A stretch of DNA of 64,000 nucleotides from NCBI RefSeq assembly GCF_049856175.1, contig NZ_JBNDNA010000004.1, positions 1 to 64,000 on the forward strand. The letters run 5' to 3'. Made by a program: the position numbers and the translations under genes. Shown here one piece after another: positions 42,989 through 51,525 of this stretch. The stretch comes from JB111 sp049856175 (GTDB lineage: Bacteria > Actinomycetota > Actinomycetes > Actinomycetales > Actinomycetaceae). Numbering within the stretch: the stretch's first letter is position 1; each line of letters starts with the position of its first letter. Under the pieces are notes generated by a model. It searched no databases and was not told the DNA's origin. It saw only the letters and a program-made list of their open reading frames with translations.

Positions 42989-43842
42989 CGCAGCACCCGC
43001 GCCTCGTCGGGCAGGCGACCGAGCCGGAGCATGAGCCAGTACGCGAGCGCGGAGGTGGTGGCGCCGATGACGAGAACGACGGCACCGGTGCTCGTGCCGT
43101 ACGCCTCCCCGGCCTCGGGGCGGCCAGCGAGGAGCGCGAGCACGACCCAGGGCGCGGCCACGGCGAGCCGGGCGCCGTTGACGGTCCAGCTCTGACGAGC
43201 CTCGAGCTCCCCACGCGTGCGCTGGTCCTCGCGCAGCATGTGTGCCAGGGCCCGCAGCAGCCGGGTGAGGTCGGACCCGCCCACCTCACGGGTGAGCTTG
43301 AGCGCCTCGACGATGCGGTCGGCCACCGGGTCGGCGAGCCGAGCCTTGAGACGATCGAGCGAGACGACGAGGTTGCCGGTGGCGCGGTGGTCTGCGACGA
43401 ACCGCCGGAACTCCGGACGGACGGACTCCGGGCCGCGCTCGGCGAGCGTGCCGACGGCCTCGGGCAGCGATCGCCCGGCGCGGACGGCGGAGACGAGCGC
43501 GTCGATGACGTCGGGCCAGACCTCACGCAGCCGGGTGCTCCGGGCCCGGGCCCTCGAGGTGACGACGAGCCACGGCGCGACCGAGGCGATGACGCCGAAG
43601 GCCACCGCGACCGGCGCCGCACCGGTCAGCGCGAGGACAACGACGAGGACCGCCAGACCGAGCACCGTCGACACGGCGAGGAACGAGGCCGGGCTCACCG
43701 ACGGCGAGCCCGACCGGGTGAGCACGTCCTGGATGTGGTCCGTCCACCGGGCGGTCCGGGTGGCTCGCTCCGCCGGCTCGAAGAACGAGAACCAGACGAG
43801 ACACAGTCCGGCCCCCAGCAGCAGACCCGCGACGACGCCCAC
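42985..43842 (-). CDS. tadB: Type II secretion F domain protein TadB
   Basis: The 285-residue protein has an N-terminal helix, a paired membrane helix (residues about 55-95), a T2SSF domain (VWPDVIDALVSAVRAGRSLPEAVGTLAERGP … LTREVGGSDLTRLLRALAHML) and two C-terminal helices. It partners with TadC. GTG start lies one base after a short upstream frame. Confidence 0.88.
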   Translation of the reverse strand: MGVVAGLLLGAGLCLVWFSFFEPAERATRTARWTDHIQDVLTRSGSPSVSPASFLAVSTVLGLAVLVVVLALTGAAPVAVAFGVIASVAPWLVVTSRARARSTRLREVWPDVIDALVSAVRAGRSLPEAVGTLAERGPESVRPEFRRFVADHRATGNLVVSLDRLKARLADPVADRIVEALKLTREVGGSDLTRLLRALAHMLREDQRTRGELEARQSWTVNGARLAVAAPWVVLALLAGRPEAGEAYGTSTGAVVLVIGATTSALAYWLMLRLGRLPDEARVLR

Positions 43843-43843
43843 G

Positions 43844-43933
43844 TCAGCCGCCGGTCCCGGGGTGCCGTCGGGCGGCCCGGCGCGCGCCCGCGCACGCGGT
43901 GCGGTTCACGTGCGAGGCCTGCACGTCGGCCAT
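43844..43933 (-). CDS. Possible 29-residue peptide upstream of tadB
   Basis: ATG with GGGGGG upstream opens a 29-codon frame (MADVQASHVNRTACAGARRA…) that ends one base before the tadB GTG. It may serve translational coupling, or be chance. No family is known. Confidence 0.25.
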   Translation of the reverse strand: MADVQASHVNRTACAGARRAARRHPGTGG

Positions 43934-43979
43934 GACGCCCCCCTGGCTGATGGTCCTGGTGTCCGGAGACACAATCGAG

Positions 43980-43985
43980 AGAGTA
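43980..43985 (-). promoter_or_regulatory. Possible tadBC promoter -10 box
   Basis: TACTCT on the minus strand about 46 bases before the short upstream frame. It would allow tadBC and the pilins to be transcribed apart from tadA. No strong -35 box. Confidence 0.3.
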
Positions 43986-44034
43986 GTTCGACGGCGGGGG
44001 CCGCGGGCCGGTTTCCACAACCCCGTTCGCGGAC

Positions 44035-44052
44035 CGGACACGTAGGTGTCCG
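44035..44052 (-). terminator. Hairpin after tadA
   Basis: CGGACAC (44035-44041) and GTGTCCG (44046-44052) form a 7-bp stem with a 4-base loop, 30 bases after the tadA stop. It may reduce readthrough. Confidence 0.4.
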
Positions 44053-44081
44053 ACCGACCGGGCGACCTCATGTCGCGACGG

Positions 44082-45308
44082 TCAGGACTCGGCGAGCAGG
44101 GCGGCGACGTCGAGGCCCGCCCGGTCGAACCTCGGGTCCGGCCCGATGTGCCCGCTGGCGCGCACGAGGCGCTCGCCGCGGCGTTCGAAGATCCGCGACG
44201 TCTCCACGACGCCACCTTCCACCCGACCCGTGACGTGCACGATCTCGCGGACGGTACGTCGCCCGGTGTGGTCGAGGTCGAGGTGGACGACGAGGTCGAC
44301 CGAGGTGGCGACCGTCGGCACGGTGAAGTCCGACGTGACGTTCTCCCCCGCGAGCAGCGGCAGCGTGCACAGCTTGGCGACGGCCTCCCGCGCCGAGTTG
44401 GCGTGCAGTGTCGCCGCCCCGGGCAGGCCGGCGTTGAGCGCGACGAGGAGATCGAACGCCTCGGCCTCGCGCACCTCGCCGACGATGATCCGGTCCGGCC
44501 GCATCCGCAGCGACTCCTTGACGAGCCGGCGCAGCGGGATCTCGCCGCTGCCCTCGAGGTTGGGCTGCCGGGTCTGCATCGCCACGACGTCGCGCCGGGC
44601 GAGGTTGAGCTCGAAGACCTCCTCGACCGTCACCACGCGCTGGGTCGCCGGGATCGACCCGCACAGGGCGGCGAGCATCGTCGTCTTGCCGGCCTGGGTC
44701 GCCCCCGAGACGAGGACGTTGAGGCCGGCACGGACGGAGCCGTCCAGCACGCGGGCGGCGTGCGGGCTGAGCGATCCCCGCTGGACGAGGTCGTCGAGCG
44801 ACCGCGCCCGCACGAGGTACTTGCGGATGTTGACCGCCCAGTGCTCGCGCGTGATCTCGGGGATGACGACGTGCAGCCGTTCACCGCCGGGCAGCGCGGC
44901 GTCGACGAACGGCGAGGACAGGTCGATCCGTCGGCCGCTGGAGCGGAGCATGCGTTCGACGAGGTCCCGCACCTGCTGGGTGTCGAGCAAGACGGTGGTG
45001 AGCTCGGCCCGACCGTGCCGAGCCGCGAAGACCTTGCCCGGCTCGTTGATCCAGAGCTCCTCGACCTCCGGGTCGTCGAGCAGGGCCTGGAGCGGTCCGA
45101 GGCCGACGACGGCGTCCATCACGTGCTTGATCGCCGCGTCGACGTCCGCCAGCGGGGGCACGAGCCCCCGGGTCGAGCGTTCCTCGAACTCCGCGGCGGC
45201 CGCGACGGCCAGCGTCCGGGTGGTGTCGGGCTCGCGCGCGGGGTCGATGTCCCGCCTGCGCACGAGCTCGCGCACCTCGGACTCGAGCAACGCCAACGGA
45301 TCGGTCAT
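44082..45308 (-). CDS. tadA: Flp pilus assembly ATPase TadA (CpaF)
   Basis: The 408-residue secretion ATPase has the N-terminal helical domain, Walker A GATQAGKTT, Walker B-like RMRPDRIIVGEVRE, and the Asp and His boxes (VVTVEEVFEL … ATLHANSARE). It powers assembly of Flp-type fibres. GGGGGCAGG precedes the ATG. Other usual members, TadZ and RcpC/CpaB, are not adjacent. Confidence 0.92.
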   Translation of the reverse strand: MTDPLALLESEVRELVRRRDIDPAREPDTTRTLAVAAAAEFEERSTRGLVPPLADVDAAIKHVMDAVVGLGPLQALLDDPEVEELWINEPGKVFAARHGRAELTTVLLDTQQVRDLVERMLRSSGRRIDLSSPFVDAALPGGERLHVVIPEITREHWAVNIRKYLVRARSLDDLVQRGSLSPHAARVLDGSVRAGLNVLVSGATQAGKTTMLAALCGSIPATQRVVTVEEVFELNLARRDVVAMQTRQPNLEGSGEIPLRRLVKESLRMRPDRIIVGEVREAEAFDLLVALNAGLPGAATLHANSAREAVAKLCTLPLLAGENVTSDFTVPTVATSVDLVVHLDLDHTGRRTVREIVHVTGRVEGGVVETSRIFERRGERLVRASGHIGPDPRFDRAGLDVAALLAES

Positions 45309-45448
45309 CCTGCCCCCAAGAGATATGCGATCACGGACCGCCGCCCTAGAACATATGGCGGATCGGGATCGTCCGTGCCAGTTTCGCCCTCCCGCCCGCC
45401 CTTGGGCGCTGTTCGTCCACAGGACGCCCAACGAACGGTATTACTGGT

Positions 45449-45454
45449 TATACT
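45449..45454 (+). promoter_or_regulatory. mazEF promoter with ACTGG repeats
   Basis: TATACT seven bases before the antitoxin ATG is the best -10 box of the window. TTACTGGT and TATACTGG directly repeat ACTGG across it, a plausible site for autoregulation by the antitoxin. Confidence 0.5.
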
Positions 45455-45461
45455 GGGGTGC

Positions 45462-45707
45462 ATGAAGACCGCCATCTCTATCCCCGACCGCGACTTCGAG
45501 CGCTTCGAGCGAGTGGCCGCGCGACACGGCATGAACAGGTCACAGTTCTTTCGGCGCGCCGGACGACGGCTGGTCGAGGAGCTCGAGGGCGAGGCGGAGC
45601 TGACGGCTCTGGCGGATTCGGTGATCGAACGAGTCGGGCAACCCGGCGCGGACAGCCCGTTCCTGGACGAGTCGGAGCGCACGATGCTCAGGAGCACCGA
45701 CTGGTGA
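45462..45707 (+). CDS. Ribbon-helix-helix antitoxin (MazE type)
   Basis: The 81-residue protein starts MKTAISIPDRDFERFERVAARHGMNRSQFFRRAGRRLVEEL, a ribbon-helix-helix fold, followed by an acidic C-terminal tail that would neutralise the toxin. The TGA overlaps the toxin start (GTGA). The pair lies between tadA and arsM, with local base composition slightly lower in GC than neighbours. Confidence 0.88.
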   Translation: MKTAISIPDRDFERFERVAARHGMNRSQFFRRAGRRLVEELEGEAELTALADSVIERVGQPGADSPFLDESERTMLRSTDW

Positions 45708-46048
45708 TCTCGCACGGCGACGTCGTCTGGGTCGACTTCGGCTCTCCTCGCGGCTCCGAACCCGCCAAGCGGCGCCCCGCCGTCGTCATGCAGGAGGACT
45801 GGTTGCTCGCCACCAGGATCTCCACAGTTCTCGTAACTCCCCTGACCTCGAACGTGGCCCTCGACGCGTTCCCGGGAAACGTACTGATTCCTGTCGACGC
45901 CGCCGGGCTCGAGAAGGACTCCGTCGCCGTCGTCTCGCAGGTCGGCCCTGTCGGCCGGGAGTTCATCGAGTCGCACCCGGTCGGGCGGGTACCGTCCTAC
46001 CTGCTCACCAGGATCGCCGACGGCATCCGACTCGTCATGGGCATCTAA
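45704..46048 (+). CDS. MazF/PemK-family mRNA interferase toxin
   Basis: The 114-residue protein shows GDVVWVDFGSPRGSEPAKRRPAVVMQED, TVLVTPLTSNV and VAVVSQVGPVGREFIE, the typical MazF layout with the conserved Arg and Ser/Thr of the RNA-cleaving site. It is coupled to the antitoxin by the GTGA overlap. It cleaves mRNA at a short motif that cannot be read from sequence. Confidence 0.9.
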   Translation: MISHGDVVWVDFGSPRGSEPAKRRPAVVMQEDWLLATRISTVLVTPLTSNVALDAFPGNVLIPVDAAGLEKDSVAVVSQVGPVGREFIESHPVGRVPSYLLTRIADGIRLVMGI

Positions 46049-46130
46049 CTGCTCACGGCTTATCGCAACCAAGGGCATCGACGGACTCGCCGACTCGCTG
46101 GTCGCGATCCGAAGCCAGCGCCCCCGCGAC
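46049..46130 (+). pseudogene. Remnant of a TetR-family gene
   Basis: Directly after the toxin stop, CTGCTCACGGC…ATCGCAACCAAGGGCATCGACGG and beyond encode, after one extra base, IATKGIDGLADSLVAIR. This resembles LLTAIATEGFDGLADALIATR of the TetR gene at 50841 (12 of 17 residues identical). No N-terminal helix-turn-helix or downstream domain is left. Confidence 0.65.
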
Positions 46131-46235
46131 GACGTCCACCGCACCGGGGACCGCCGATGTCTATATTGATCAGGGTCGATACACGTTCCTGGGGCGGCGC
46201 GGCCCTCGCGCTGTCGCACGATGACGGGAGTCCGC

Positions 46236-47084
46236 ATGAGCGGGACGGACGAGCTGGTCTCCTGCTGCAGCCCCGCCGGCAGCACCACCGGCGCAGCCGC
46301 GAGCGGCTGTTGCGGCTCGACCTCCGAGAGCACCGCGACCACGTTGTCGCTCACCCCGGTCGCCGGGCTGCGCGAACAGGTCCGCGAGCGGTACTCCGCC
46401 GTCGCGACGTCGGGCTCCGGCTGCTGCGGGCCTGTCGAGGACGACCCCCCCTTCGGTTCCGGGCTCTACGACGCGACCGCCCTCGTCGACCTCCCCGCGG
46501 ACGCCATCGCGCTCTCACTGGGATGCGGCAACCCGGGCGCCATCGCCGAGATCGCGCCGGGCGACCGGGTGCTCGACCTGGGCTCCGGGGCCGGCATCGA
46601 CATCCTCCTCGCGGCCCGCCAGGTCGGCCCGACGGGCCACGCGATCGGCGTCGACATGACACCCGCGATGATCGAACGCGCCCGGTCCAACGTGCGGGCG
46701 GCCGGGGCCACGAACGTCGACATCCGCGAGGGCGAGATCGAGAACCTGCCCGTGGCCGACGCCTCGGTCGACGTCGTGATCTCCAACTGCGTCGTCAACC
46801 TGTCCACCGACAAGCCGGCGGTCCTCGCCGAGACCTTCCGGGTCCTCACACCCGGGGGACGGATCGCGATCTCCGACGTCGTCGCGGAGGACCACCTCAG
46901 CGCCGCCGAGCGCGCCGAGCGGGGCTCCTTCGCAGGCTGCATCGCCGGCGCCCTCTCCCGCAGCGAGTACCTGACCATCCTTCGGAACGTCGGCTTCGAG
47001 GACCCCGAGGTCACGTTCACCGGCGACGTCGCGGCGGGCATGCACAACGCCCTCGTCTCCGCCGGCAAGCCCCGGACGGCCTGA
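46236..47084 (+). CDS. arsM: Arsenite S-adenosylmethionine methyltransferase
   Basis: The 282-residue enzyme methylates As(III). It has three Cys pairs near the N terminus (VSCCSP, SGCCGS and SGCCGP), the SAM motif VLDLGSGAGIDIL, and DVVISNCVVNLSTDK with a further conserved Cys, plus SFAGCIAGAL. I chose ATG 46236 because GGGAG is five bases upstream. No arsR or other ars genes adjoin it. A TATATTGATC element about 80 bases upstream may be its promoter. Confidence 0.9.
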   Translation: MSGTDELVSCCSPAGSTTGAAASGCCGSTSESTATTLSLTPVAGLREQVRERYSAVATSGSGCCGPVEDDPPFGSGLYDATALVDLPADAIALSLGCGNPGAIAEIAPGDRVLDLGSGAGIDILLAARQVGPTGHAIGVDMTPAMIERARSNVRAAGATNVDIREGEIENLPVADASVDVVISNCVVNLSTDKPAVLAETFRVLTPGGRIAISDVVAEDHLSAAERAERGSFAGCIAGALSRSEYLTILRNVGFEDPEVTFTGDVAAGMHNALVSAGKPRTA

Positions 47085-47119
47085 GCGGCGACGCCCGGCG
47101 GGCACCGGACGGCCTGAGC
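47072..47119. repeat. 15-bp direct repeat at the arsM end
   Basis: CCGGACGGCCTGAGC spans the arsM stop at 47072-47086 and recurs at 47105-47119. The second copy lies outside the gene. Confidence 0.7.
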
Positions 47120-47171
47120 CCTCAGCCCGGGCAGGTCCCCGCAGCTCGAGACCTCGCCGTCGACCGCTCTT

Positions 47172-47203
47172 GACCGATCGGTCTAGACTTGGACCGATCG
47201 GTC
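47172..47203. promoter_or_regulatory. Twin TetR operators before the PH-domain operon
   Basis: GACCGATCGGTC, a perfect 12-bp palindrome, occurs at 47172-47183 and at 47192-47203, centres 20 bases apart. A TAGACT -10 box (47184-47189) lies between them. Binding of a TetR dimer to both would shut the promoter. Confidence 0.8.
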
Positions 47204-47219
47204 AACTTCGGGAGGGTTC

Positions 47220-47744
47220 ATGAACGCCAGCGACGACCACCCCGGCGACGGCGCCGACGCCGCGCGCGTCCGCCGGCCCGCCCACGGCGTCGAGCGCCGC
47301 GCCATAGCGATGTGGGCGCTCCGGGCGCTCGCGGTGTGGGGCGCGGCACTCACGGCGCTCCTCGTCGCGTACGGCCTGTGGGAGTCGGCGCGGCCGTGGC
47401 TGCTGGCCCCCGCCGTTGCGGCAGGTGCGATGCTTCTCGTCCGGGTCGCCGTCGAGCCGTGGTGGCGCTTCCGCGTGCACCGGTGGGAGCTGACCGAGCA
47501 CGCCGCCTACGCCACCACCGGGTGGCTCGTGCAGGAGTGGCGGGTCTCCCCGGTCTCGCGCATCCAGACCGTCGACGCCGTGCGCGGACCGATCGAGCAG
47601 CTCCTCGGCCTGTCGACGCTGCGCGTGACCACAGCCTCGTCCTACGGCGCGATCAAGGTGCAGGGGCTCGACCGCGCCGTCGCCGAGGAGGCGTCCACGC
47701 GGCTGGCGAAGGCGGCCGAGCTCACCGAGGGTGACGCCACGTGA
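47220..47744 (+). CDS. Membrane PH-domain protein (YdbS/bPH2 type), single domain
   Basis: The 174-residue protein has two helices (RALAVWGAALTALLVAYGL and WLLAPAVAAGAMLLVRVAV) and a bacterial PH domain (WWRFRVHRWELTEHAAYATTGWLVQEWRVSPVSRIQTVDAVRGPIEQLLGLSTLRV). GGGAGGG precedes the ATG. It overlaps the next gene by four bases. YdbS/YdbT pairs are common in Firmicutes and actinobacteria; in Bacillus they protect against certain bacteriocins. Confidence 0.85.
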   Translation: MNASDDHPGDGADAARVRRPAHGVERRAIAMWALRALAVWGAALTALLVAYGLWESARPWLLAPAVAAGAMLLVRVAVEPWWRFRVHRWELTEHAAYATTGWLVQEWRVSPVSRIQTVDAVRGPIEQLLGLSTLRVTTASSYGAIKVQGLDRAVAEEASTRLAKAAELTEGDAT

Positions 47745-49492
47745 GCGAGCACCCGTCCTCCCCCGACGATCGCCGGCCCGCGACGACGGACGGCGTCACG
47801 ACCGCCCCCGCGTGGGACGGGACGCAGCCGGAGGTCGGCGTCGACCCGACGACGTCGACCCGCGAGCCGACGGACGAGGCGTCCGGCGATCCGGATGCCG
47901 CCCCGGCGTCGGACCCGACCCCGTGGTACCGGCTGAGCTACCGCGTGATCTGGGTCGACCTCGCGCGCAGCCTCGTCTCCACGCTGCCGGTCCCGATCGC
48001 CCTCGCGTTCGGCATCCGGCCCGAGCTGAGCACCCTGTGGCCGTTCATCTTCATCGCCGTGATCGGCGTGGTCGGCGCCGCGGCCGACCTCGTGCGGTGG
48101 GCGTTCACGCGGTACCGGGTGACGCCGACCCACGTCGAGCGCCGCACCGGGGTCCTCGTGCGTCGCCACCGCACGGTCCGGCGCGAACGCATCCGCAGCG
48201 TCGACACCGAGGCGAGGCTCCACCACAGGCTCGGCGGGCTGCGGGTCGTCGCCATCGGCGCCGGTCAGCAAGCGGCGGCGGGAGAGTCCGCGCTGCGTCT
48301 CGACGCGCTCGCGACCGCCGACGCCGAGCGGCTGCGCGAGGAGCTCCTGCGCACCCGGGTCCGGCCGGCGCCGCAGGTGCCCGACGGTCCGCCGCCCACG
48401 GACGAACCGGAGCCCGCGGACGAACCATCGCCTGCCGACGCACCGGTGACCGACGACGATCCGTCGACCGCCGACGACGGCCGCACGACGATCCTCGTGA
48501 CCTTCCGGGCGTGGTGGGTGGTCTACCACCTGTTCAGCATCTGGGCCTACCTCATGGCCGCGGGACTGCTCTGGGGCGGGTACTGGTTCGCGCTGACGTT
48601 CGGCGTCGACCTGCTCCAGATCGGCGGCCGGCTCGTCGACTGGTCCTCGCTCGGCCTGATCGCGCGGATCGCGCTCGCGGTAGTCGCGGGCGGGCTGGTG
48701 GGCGCGGTCGGGATGGGCATCAACTTCCTCACGAGCTTCTGGCGCTTCGAGCTCGCCCGCGTGCGCTCGGAGGGGACGAGCTTCCTGCGCACGCGCCGCG
48801 GTCTGCTCAGCACCCGCGAGGTCAACCGGGACGAGGCGCGCACGCGGGGGCTGTCGATCGGCGAGCCGGTGCTCGGCCGGCTCATCGGCATGGCGGACAC
48901 CAACGTGGTGACGACCGGGCTGAGCGTGTGGGACCCGTCCGAGCCGACCGCGATCCTGCCCCGGGGGCCGATCGGCGTGGCGCGCCGCGTTGCGGGCCAG
49001 GTGCTCGGCGACCCGTCGCCGTTCGACGCACCCCTGCGCCGCCACCCGCGCACCGCCCTCGTCCAGCGCGCCCTGTGGGCGACCGGCCTCGCCGCCGTCG
49101 TCGCGGGGGCGGTGGCTACGCCGGTGCTCACCGGCGCGGTCCCCGCGTGGGTCGGCTGGCTGCCGGTCGGGGCCTGGGCGGTCGGGCTGCTCGGCGCGAT
49201 CGTCTCCTACCGGGCCCTGGGGCACGCGATCTCGGGCGAGCACCTCGTCGTGCGCTCCGGGCTGACGACCCGCACCACGACCGCGCTGCGCCGCGACGCC
49301 GTGAGCACGATCGCCGTGCGCCGCTCGCTGCTGCAGCGCCGGCTCGGGCTGAGCACGGTCTCCGCCATGACCGCCGGCGGGTGGGGCGCCTACGAGGCCC
49401 CCGACGTCGCCGCGGACGAGGCGGTCGACCTCGCCATGCGCGCCGCGCCGGGCCTGGTCGACGAGCTCCTGCTCGCCGAGCGAGCAGGATAG
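47741..49492 (+). CDS. Membrane PH-domain protein (YdbT type), three PH domains
   Basis: The 583-residue protein has paired helices followed by PH domains, seen as FTRYRVTPTHVERRTGVLVRRHRTVRRERIRSVDTEA (first), SEGTSFLRTRRGLLSTREVNRDEARTRGLSIGEPVLGRLIG (second) and ISGEHLVVRSGLTTRTTTALRRDAVSTIAVRRSLLQRRLG (third). A long acidic Pro/Asp linker sits after the first domain. The GTG start overlaps the first protein's stop. A TetR gene lies six bases downstream. Confidence 0.85.
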   Translation: MSEHPSSPDDRRPATTDGVTTAPAWDGTQPEVGVDPTTSTREPTDEASGDPDAAPASDPTPWYRLSYRVIWVDLARSLVSTLPVPIALAFGIRPELSTLWPFIFIAVIGVVGAAADLVRWAFTRYRVTPTHVERRTGVLVRRHRTVRRERIRSVDTEARLHHRLGGLRVVAIGAGQQAAAGESALRLDALATADAERLREELLRTRVRPAPQVPDGPPPTDEPEPADEPSPADAPVTDDDPSTADDGRTTILVTFRAWWVVYHLFSIWAYLMAAGLLWGGYWFALTFGVDLLQIGGRLVDWSSLGLIARIALAVVAGGLVGAVGMGINFLTSFWRFELARVRSEGTSFLRTRRGLLSTREVNRDEARTRGLSIGEPVLGRLIGMADTNVVTTGLSVWDPSEPTAILPRGPIGVARRVAGQVLGDPSPFDAPLRRHPRTALVQRALWATGLAAVVAGAVATPVLTGAVPAWVGWLPVGAWAVGLLGAIVSYRALGHAISGEHLVVRSGLTTRTTTALRRDAVSTIAVRRSLLQRRLGLSTVSAMTAGGWGAYEAPDVAADEAVDLAMRAAPGLVDELLLAERAG

Positions 49493-49497
49493 ATCCC

Positions 49498-50091
49498 GTG
49501 ACCACCCAGACGTTCACCGGCGCGGCGCGGCGCCGGCAGATCCTCGACGGCGCGATCTCCGCCGTCAACGAGGTGGGCTACCCGCGTGCGTCGCTGGCCG
49601 AGATCGCCCGCCGCGCGGACGTCGCCAAGAGCGCGGTCGTCTACTACTTCGGCTCCCGCGACGCGCTGCTCATGCACGTCCTCGAGCACGTGTTCGGCCA
49701 TCTCGAGACCGCGCTCGCCGCAGCCGTGGCGCCGCACGAGGGCCCGACGGCGCGGCTGCGGGCCTACGTCGAGGCCTACCTGCACCACCTCGACACGCAC
49801 CGGCCGGAGATCTCGGCCGGCGTCGAGATCGCCGTCTCCCACCGGGACGCGAAGGGGACCCCCGTCTACCTCGTCGTGAGCGAGGAGGACTCGGCGCTCC
49901 TACGGGGCATCCTCGGCGACGGCATGGCCTCCGGCGAGCTGCGTCGGATGCCGCTCGACGTCGCCGTCTCGCTCGTCGAGCACCTCATCGACGCCCCCAC
50001 CACCCTCCTCGAACGCGACCTCGACGCGGACCTCGCACCCATGCTGGCCGAGATTCCGGGCCTCGTGCTCCGCGGCCTCGCGGCCGACTGA
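49498..50091 (+). CDS. TetR-family regulator of the PH-domain operon
   Basis: The 197-residue protein has a TetR helix-turn-helix (RRRQILDGAISAVNEVGYPRASLAEIARRADVAKSAVVYYFGSRDALLMHVLEHVF) and a helical ligand domain. It is the last gene of the operon and is a good candidate for the factor binding the twin GACCGATCGGTC operators 2.3 kb upstream; it would then control itself. GTG start is five bases after the YdbT stop. Confidence 0.9.
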   Translation: MTTQTFTGAARRRQILDGAISAVNEVGYPRASLAEIARRADVAKSAVVYYFGSRDALLMHVLEHVFGHLETALAAAVAPHEGPTARLRAYVEAYLHHLDTHRPEISAGVEIAVSHRDAKGTPVYLVVSEEDSALLRGILGDGMASGELRRMPLDVAVSLVEHLIDAPTTLLERDLDADLAPMLAEIPGLVLRGLAAD

Positions 50092-50274
50092 GACGCCCGC
50101 GCGAACGGCACCGTCGCGCTCGCCTCCCCTGCAGCACCGCGACTCGTGGACGACCTCCTGCTCGACGGCGAGCGCGCGGACGCGTGATCCGGCGGGGCCC
50201 GGCACCCCGGTCGCCCGCTCGCCGTCGATCGTGTCCCTGCAGTGGTCGGGGGAGGTCGACGAGCAACCTCCGCC

Positions 50275-50685
50275 TCACCACACGAGGATGCAGAACGGGT
50301 GCCCGGACGGGTCGGCGAGCACGTAGAGCGGCACGTCAGGGTCGTCCGTCCGGTCCATGATCAGCGCCGCGCCCAGCGCCTCTGCCCGTCCACGTTGTCG
50401 CTCGAGCTCGTCACGGTCGGCGACCGTCAGGTCGAGGTGCATCTGCATCGGGACGTCGTGGGAGGGCCAGGTCGTGCGCTCGAGACGCTCGACCTCCTGG
50501 AACGCCAACCGGTCGGCCCCCGCGCCGTCCTGCAGGACGAGCCAGTCGGCGTTGTCCGGACCGCCGGTCGGCGGCTCGTCCCCGGGTCGGTACCGGTAGC
50601 CCAGGAGCTCGCGGTAGAAGTCGGCGAGCCCGCGTACGTCGGTCGTATCGATCGCAGTGAGTCGGATGGTCGGGTACCCGGTCAT
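50275..50685 (-). CDS. Glyoxalase/VOC superfamily protein
   Basis: The 136-residue protein has the paired beta-alpha-beta units of the VOC fold: RLTAIDTTDVRGLADFYRELLGYRYR and MQMHLDLTVADRDELERQRGRAEALGA, ending DPSGHPFCILVW. GAGGAGG precedes the ATG. It is divergent from the TetR gene across 155 bases. The function could be a dioxygenase, a resistance sponge or a lyase; none can be chosen. Confidence 0.88.
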   Translation of the reverse strand: MTGYPTIRLTAIDTTDVRGLADFYRELLGYRYRPGDEPPTGGPDNADWLVLQDGAGADRLAFQEVERLERTTWPSHDVPMQMHLDLTVADRDELERQRGRAEALGAALIMDRTDDPDVPLYVLADPSGHPFCILVW

Positions 50686-50804
50686 GATCGCCTCCTCATG
50701 CGATCGTCCTCCTCCGGCCTCGGCGTCGCAACGGGACGACGGCCGTGGCCGTTCCCGCTGCCGGCTGTCGCTCGAGCCCACCCGACGGCGCACGCGCACC
50801 TATC

Positions 50805-50834
50805 TTTACAGCGACAACTTACCGGCGGTAAGTT
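50805..50834 (+). promoter_or_regulatory. TetR promoter with 19-bp palindromic operator
   Basis: TTTACA (50805-50810), an 18-base spacer and TAAGTT (50829-50834) lie six bases before the ATG. The palindrome AACTTACCGGCGGTAAGTT (50816-50834) overlaps the -10 box, an obvious autorepression site. Confidence 0.8.
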
Positions 50835-50840
50835 CTGGCC

Positions 50841-51428
50841 ATGCACCCGAGCTACCACCACGGCGACCTCCGGCGAGCAGTCATCGACGAGGCCCTGAGG
50901 ATCATCTCGTCGTCCGGCCCCGAGCAGCTCTCCCTGCGCGCGATCGCCGCCGCGATCGGCGTCTCCCACACGGCACCCCGCCACCACTTCGGCTCTCGCG
51001 ACGGCCTGCTGACCGCCATCGCCACCGAGGGCTTCGACGGACTCGCCGACGCCCTGATCGCCACCCGTGAGGGCGGCGGGACGTTCCTCGACGTCGGCGT
51101 CTCCTACGTCGGGTACGGCACCTCCCACCCGGCGCACTTCGCCGTGATGTTCGCCCCGGACCTCCTGCTGGAGGACCCGGAGCTCGCACGCGCGAGCGGC
51201 CGGGCGTTCGGCGAGCTCCGCTCCGGCGTCGAGGCGCTCGGTGCGGACGGGCGGGTCGAGGACGCGCACGCCGCCGTCGTCGCCGGCTGGTCGCTCGTCC
51301 ACGGCCTCACCACGCTCGCCCTGACGGGCAACCTCGAGCGGGCCAACCTCACCGGCGGACGTCCCGCCCCCGAGCTCCTCGACCTCGTCCGGCGCGCCGC
51401 CGGGATGCTCTACGGGTCACCGGGATGA
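50841..51428 (+). CDS. TetR-family regulator
   Basis: The 195-residue protein starts MHPSYHHGDLRRAVIDEALRIISSSGPEQLSLRAIAAAIGVSHTAPRHHFGSRDGLL, a TetR/AcrR N-terminal helix-turn-helix, and has a WHG-type C-terminal ligand domain. The palindrome in its promoter indicates autoregulation. The next gene on the same strand is a membrane protein 97 bases away, which may be co-regulated. A degraded relative lies at 46049. Confidence 0.9.
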   Translation: MHPSYHHGDLRRAVIDEALRIISSSGPEQLSLRAIAAAIGVSHTAPRHHFGSRDGLLTAIATEGFDGLADALIATREGGGTFLDVGVSYVGYGTSHPAHFAVMFAPDLLLEDPELARASGRAFGELRSGVEALGADGRVEDAHAAVVAGWSLVHGLTTLALTGNLERANLTGGRPAPELLDLVRRAAGMLYGSPG

Positions 51429-51525
51429 GCACCGTCGACGCCGTGCGCCGCGCGCGGGCCTGCCCACCCCGTGCGACGGCACGCCGCACGCCCGCGCGAC
51501 AGCCCCATCGACGAAAGGCCTCATC

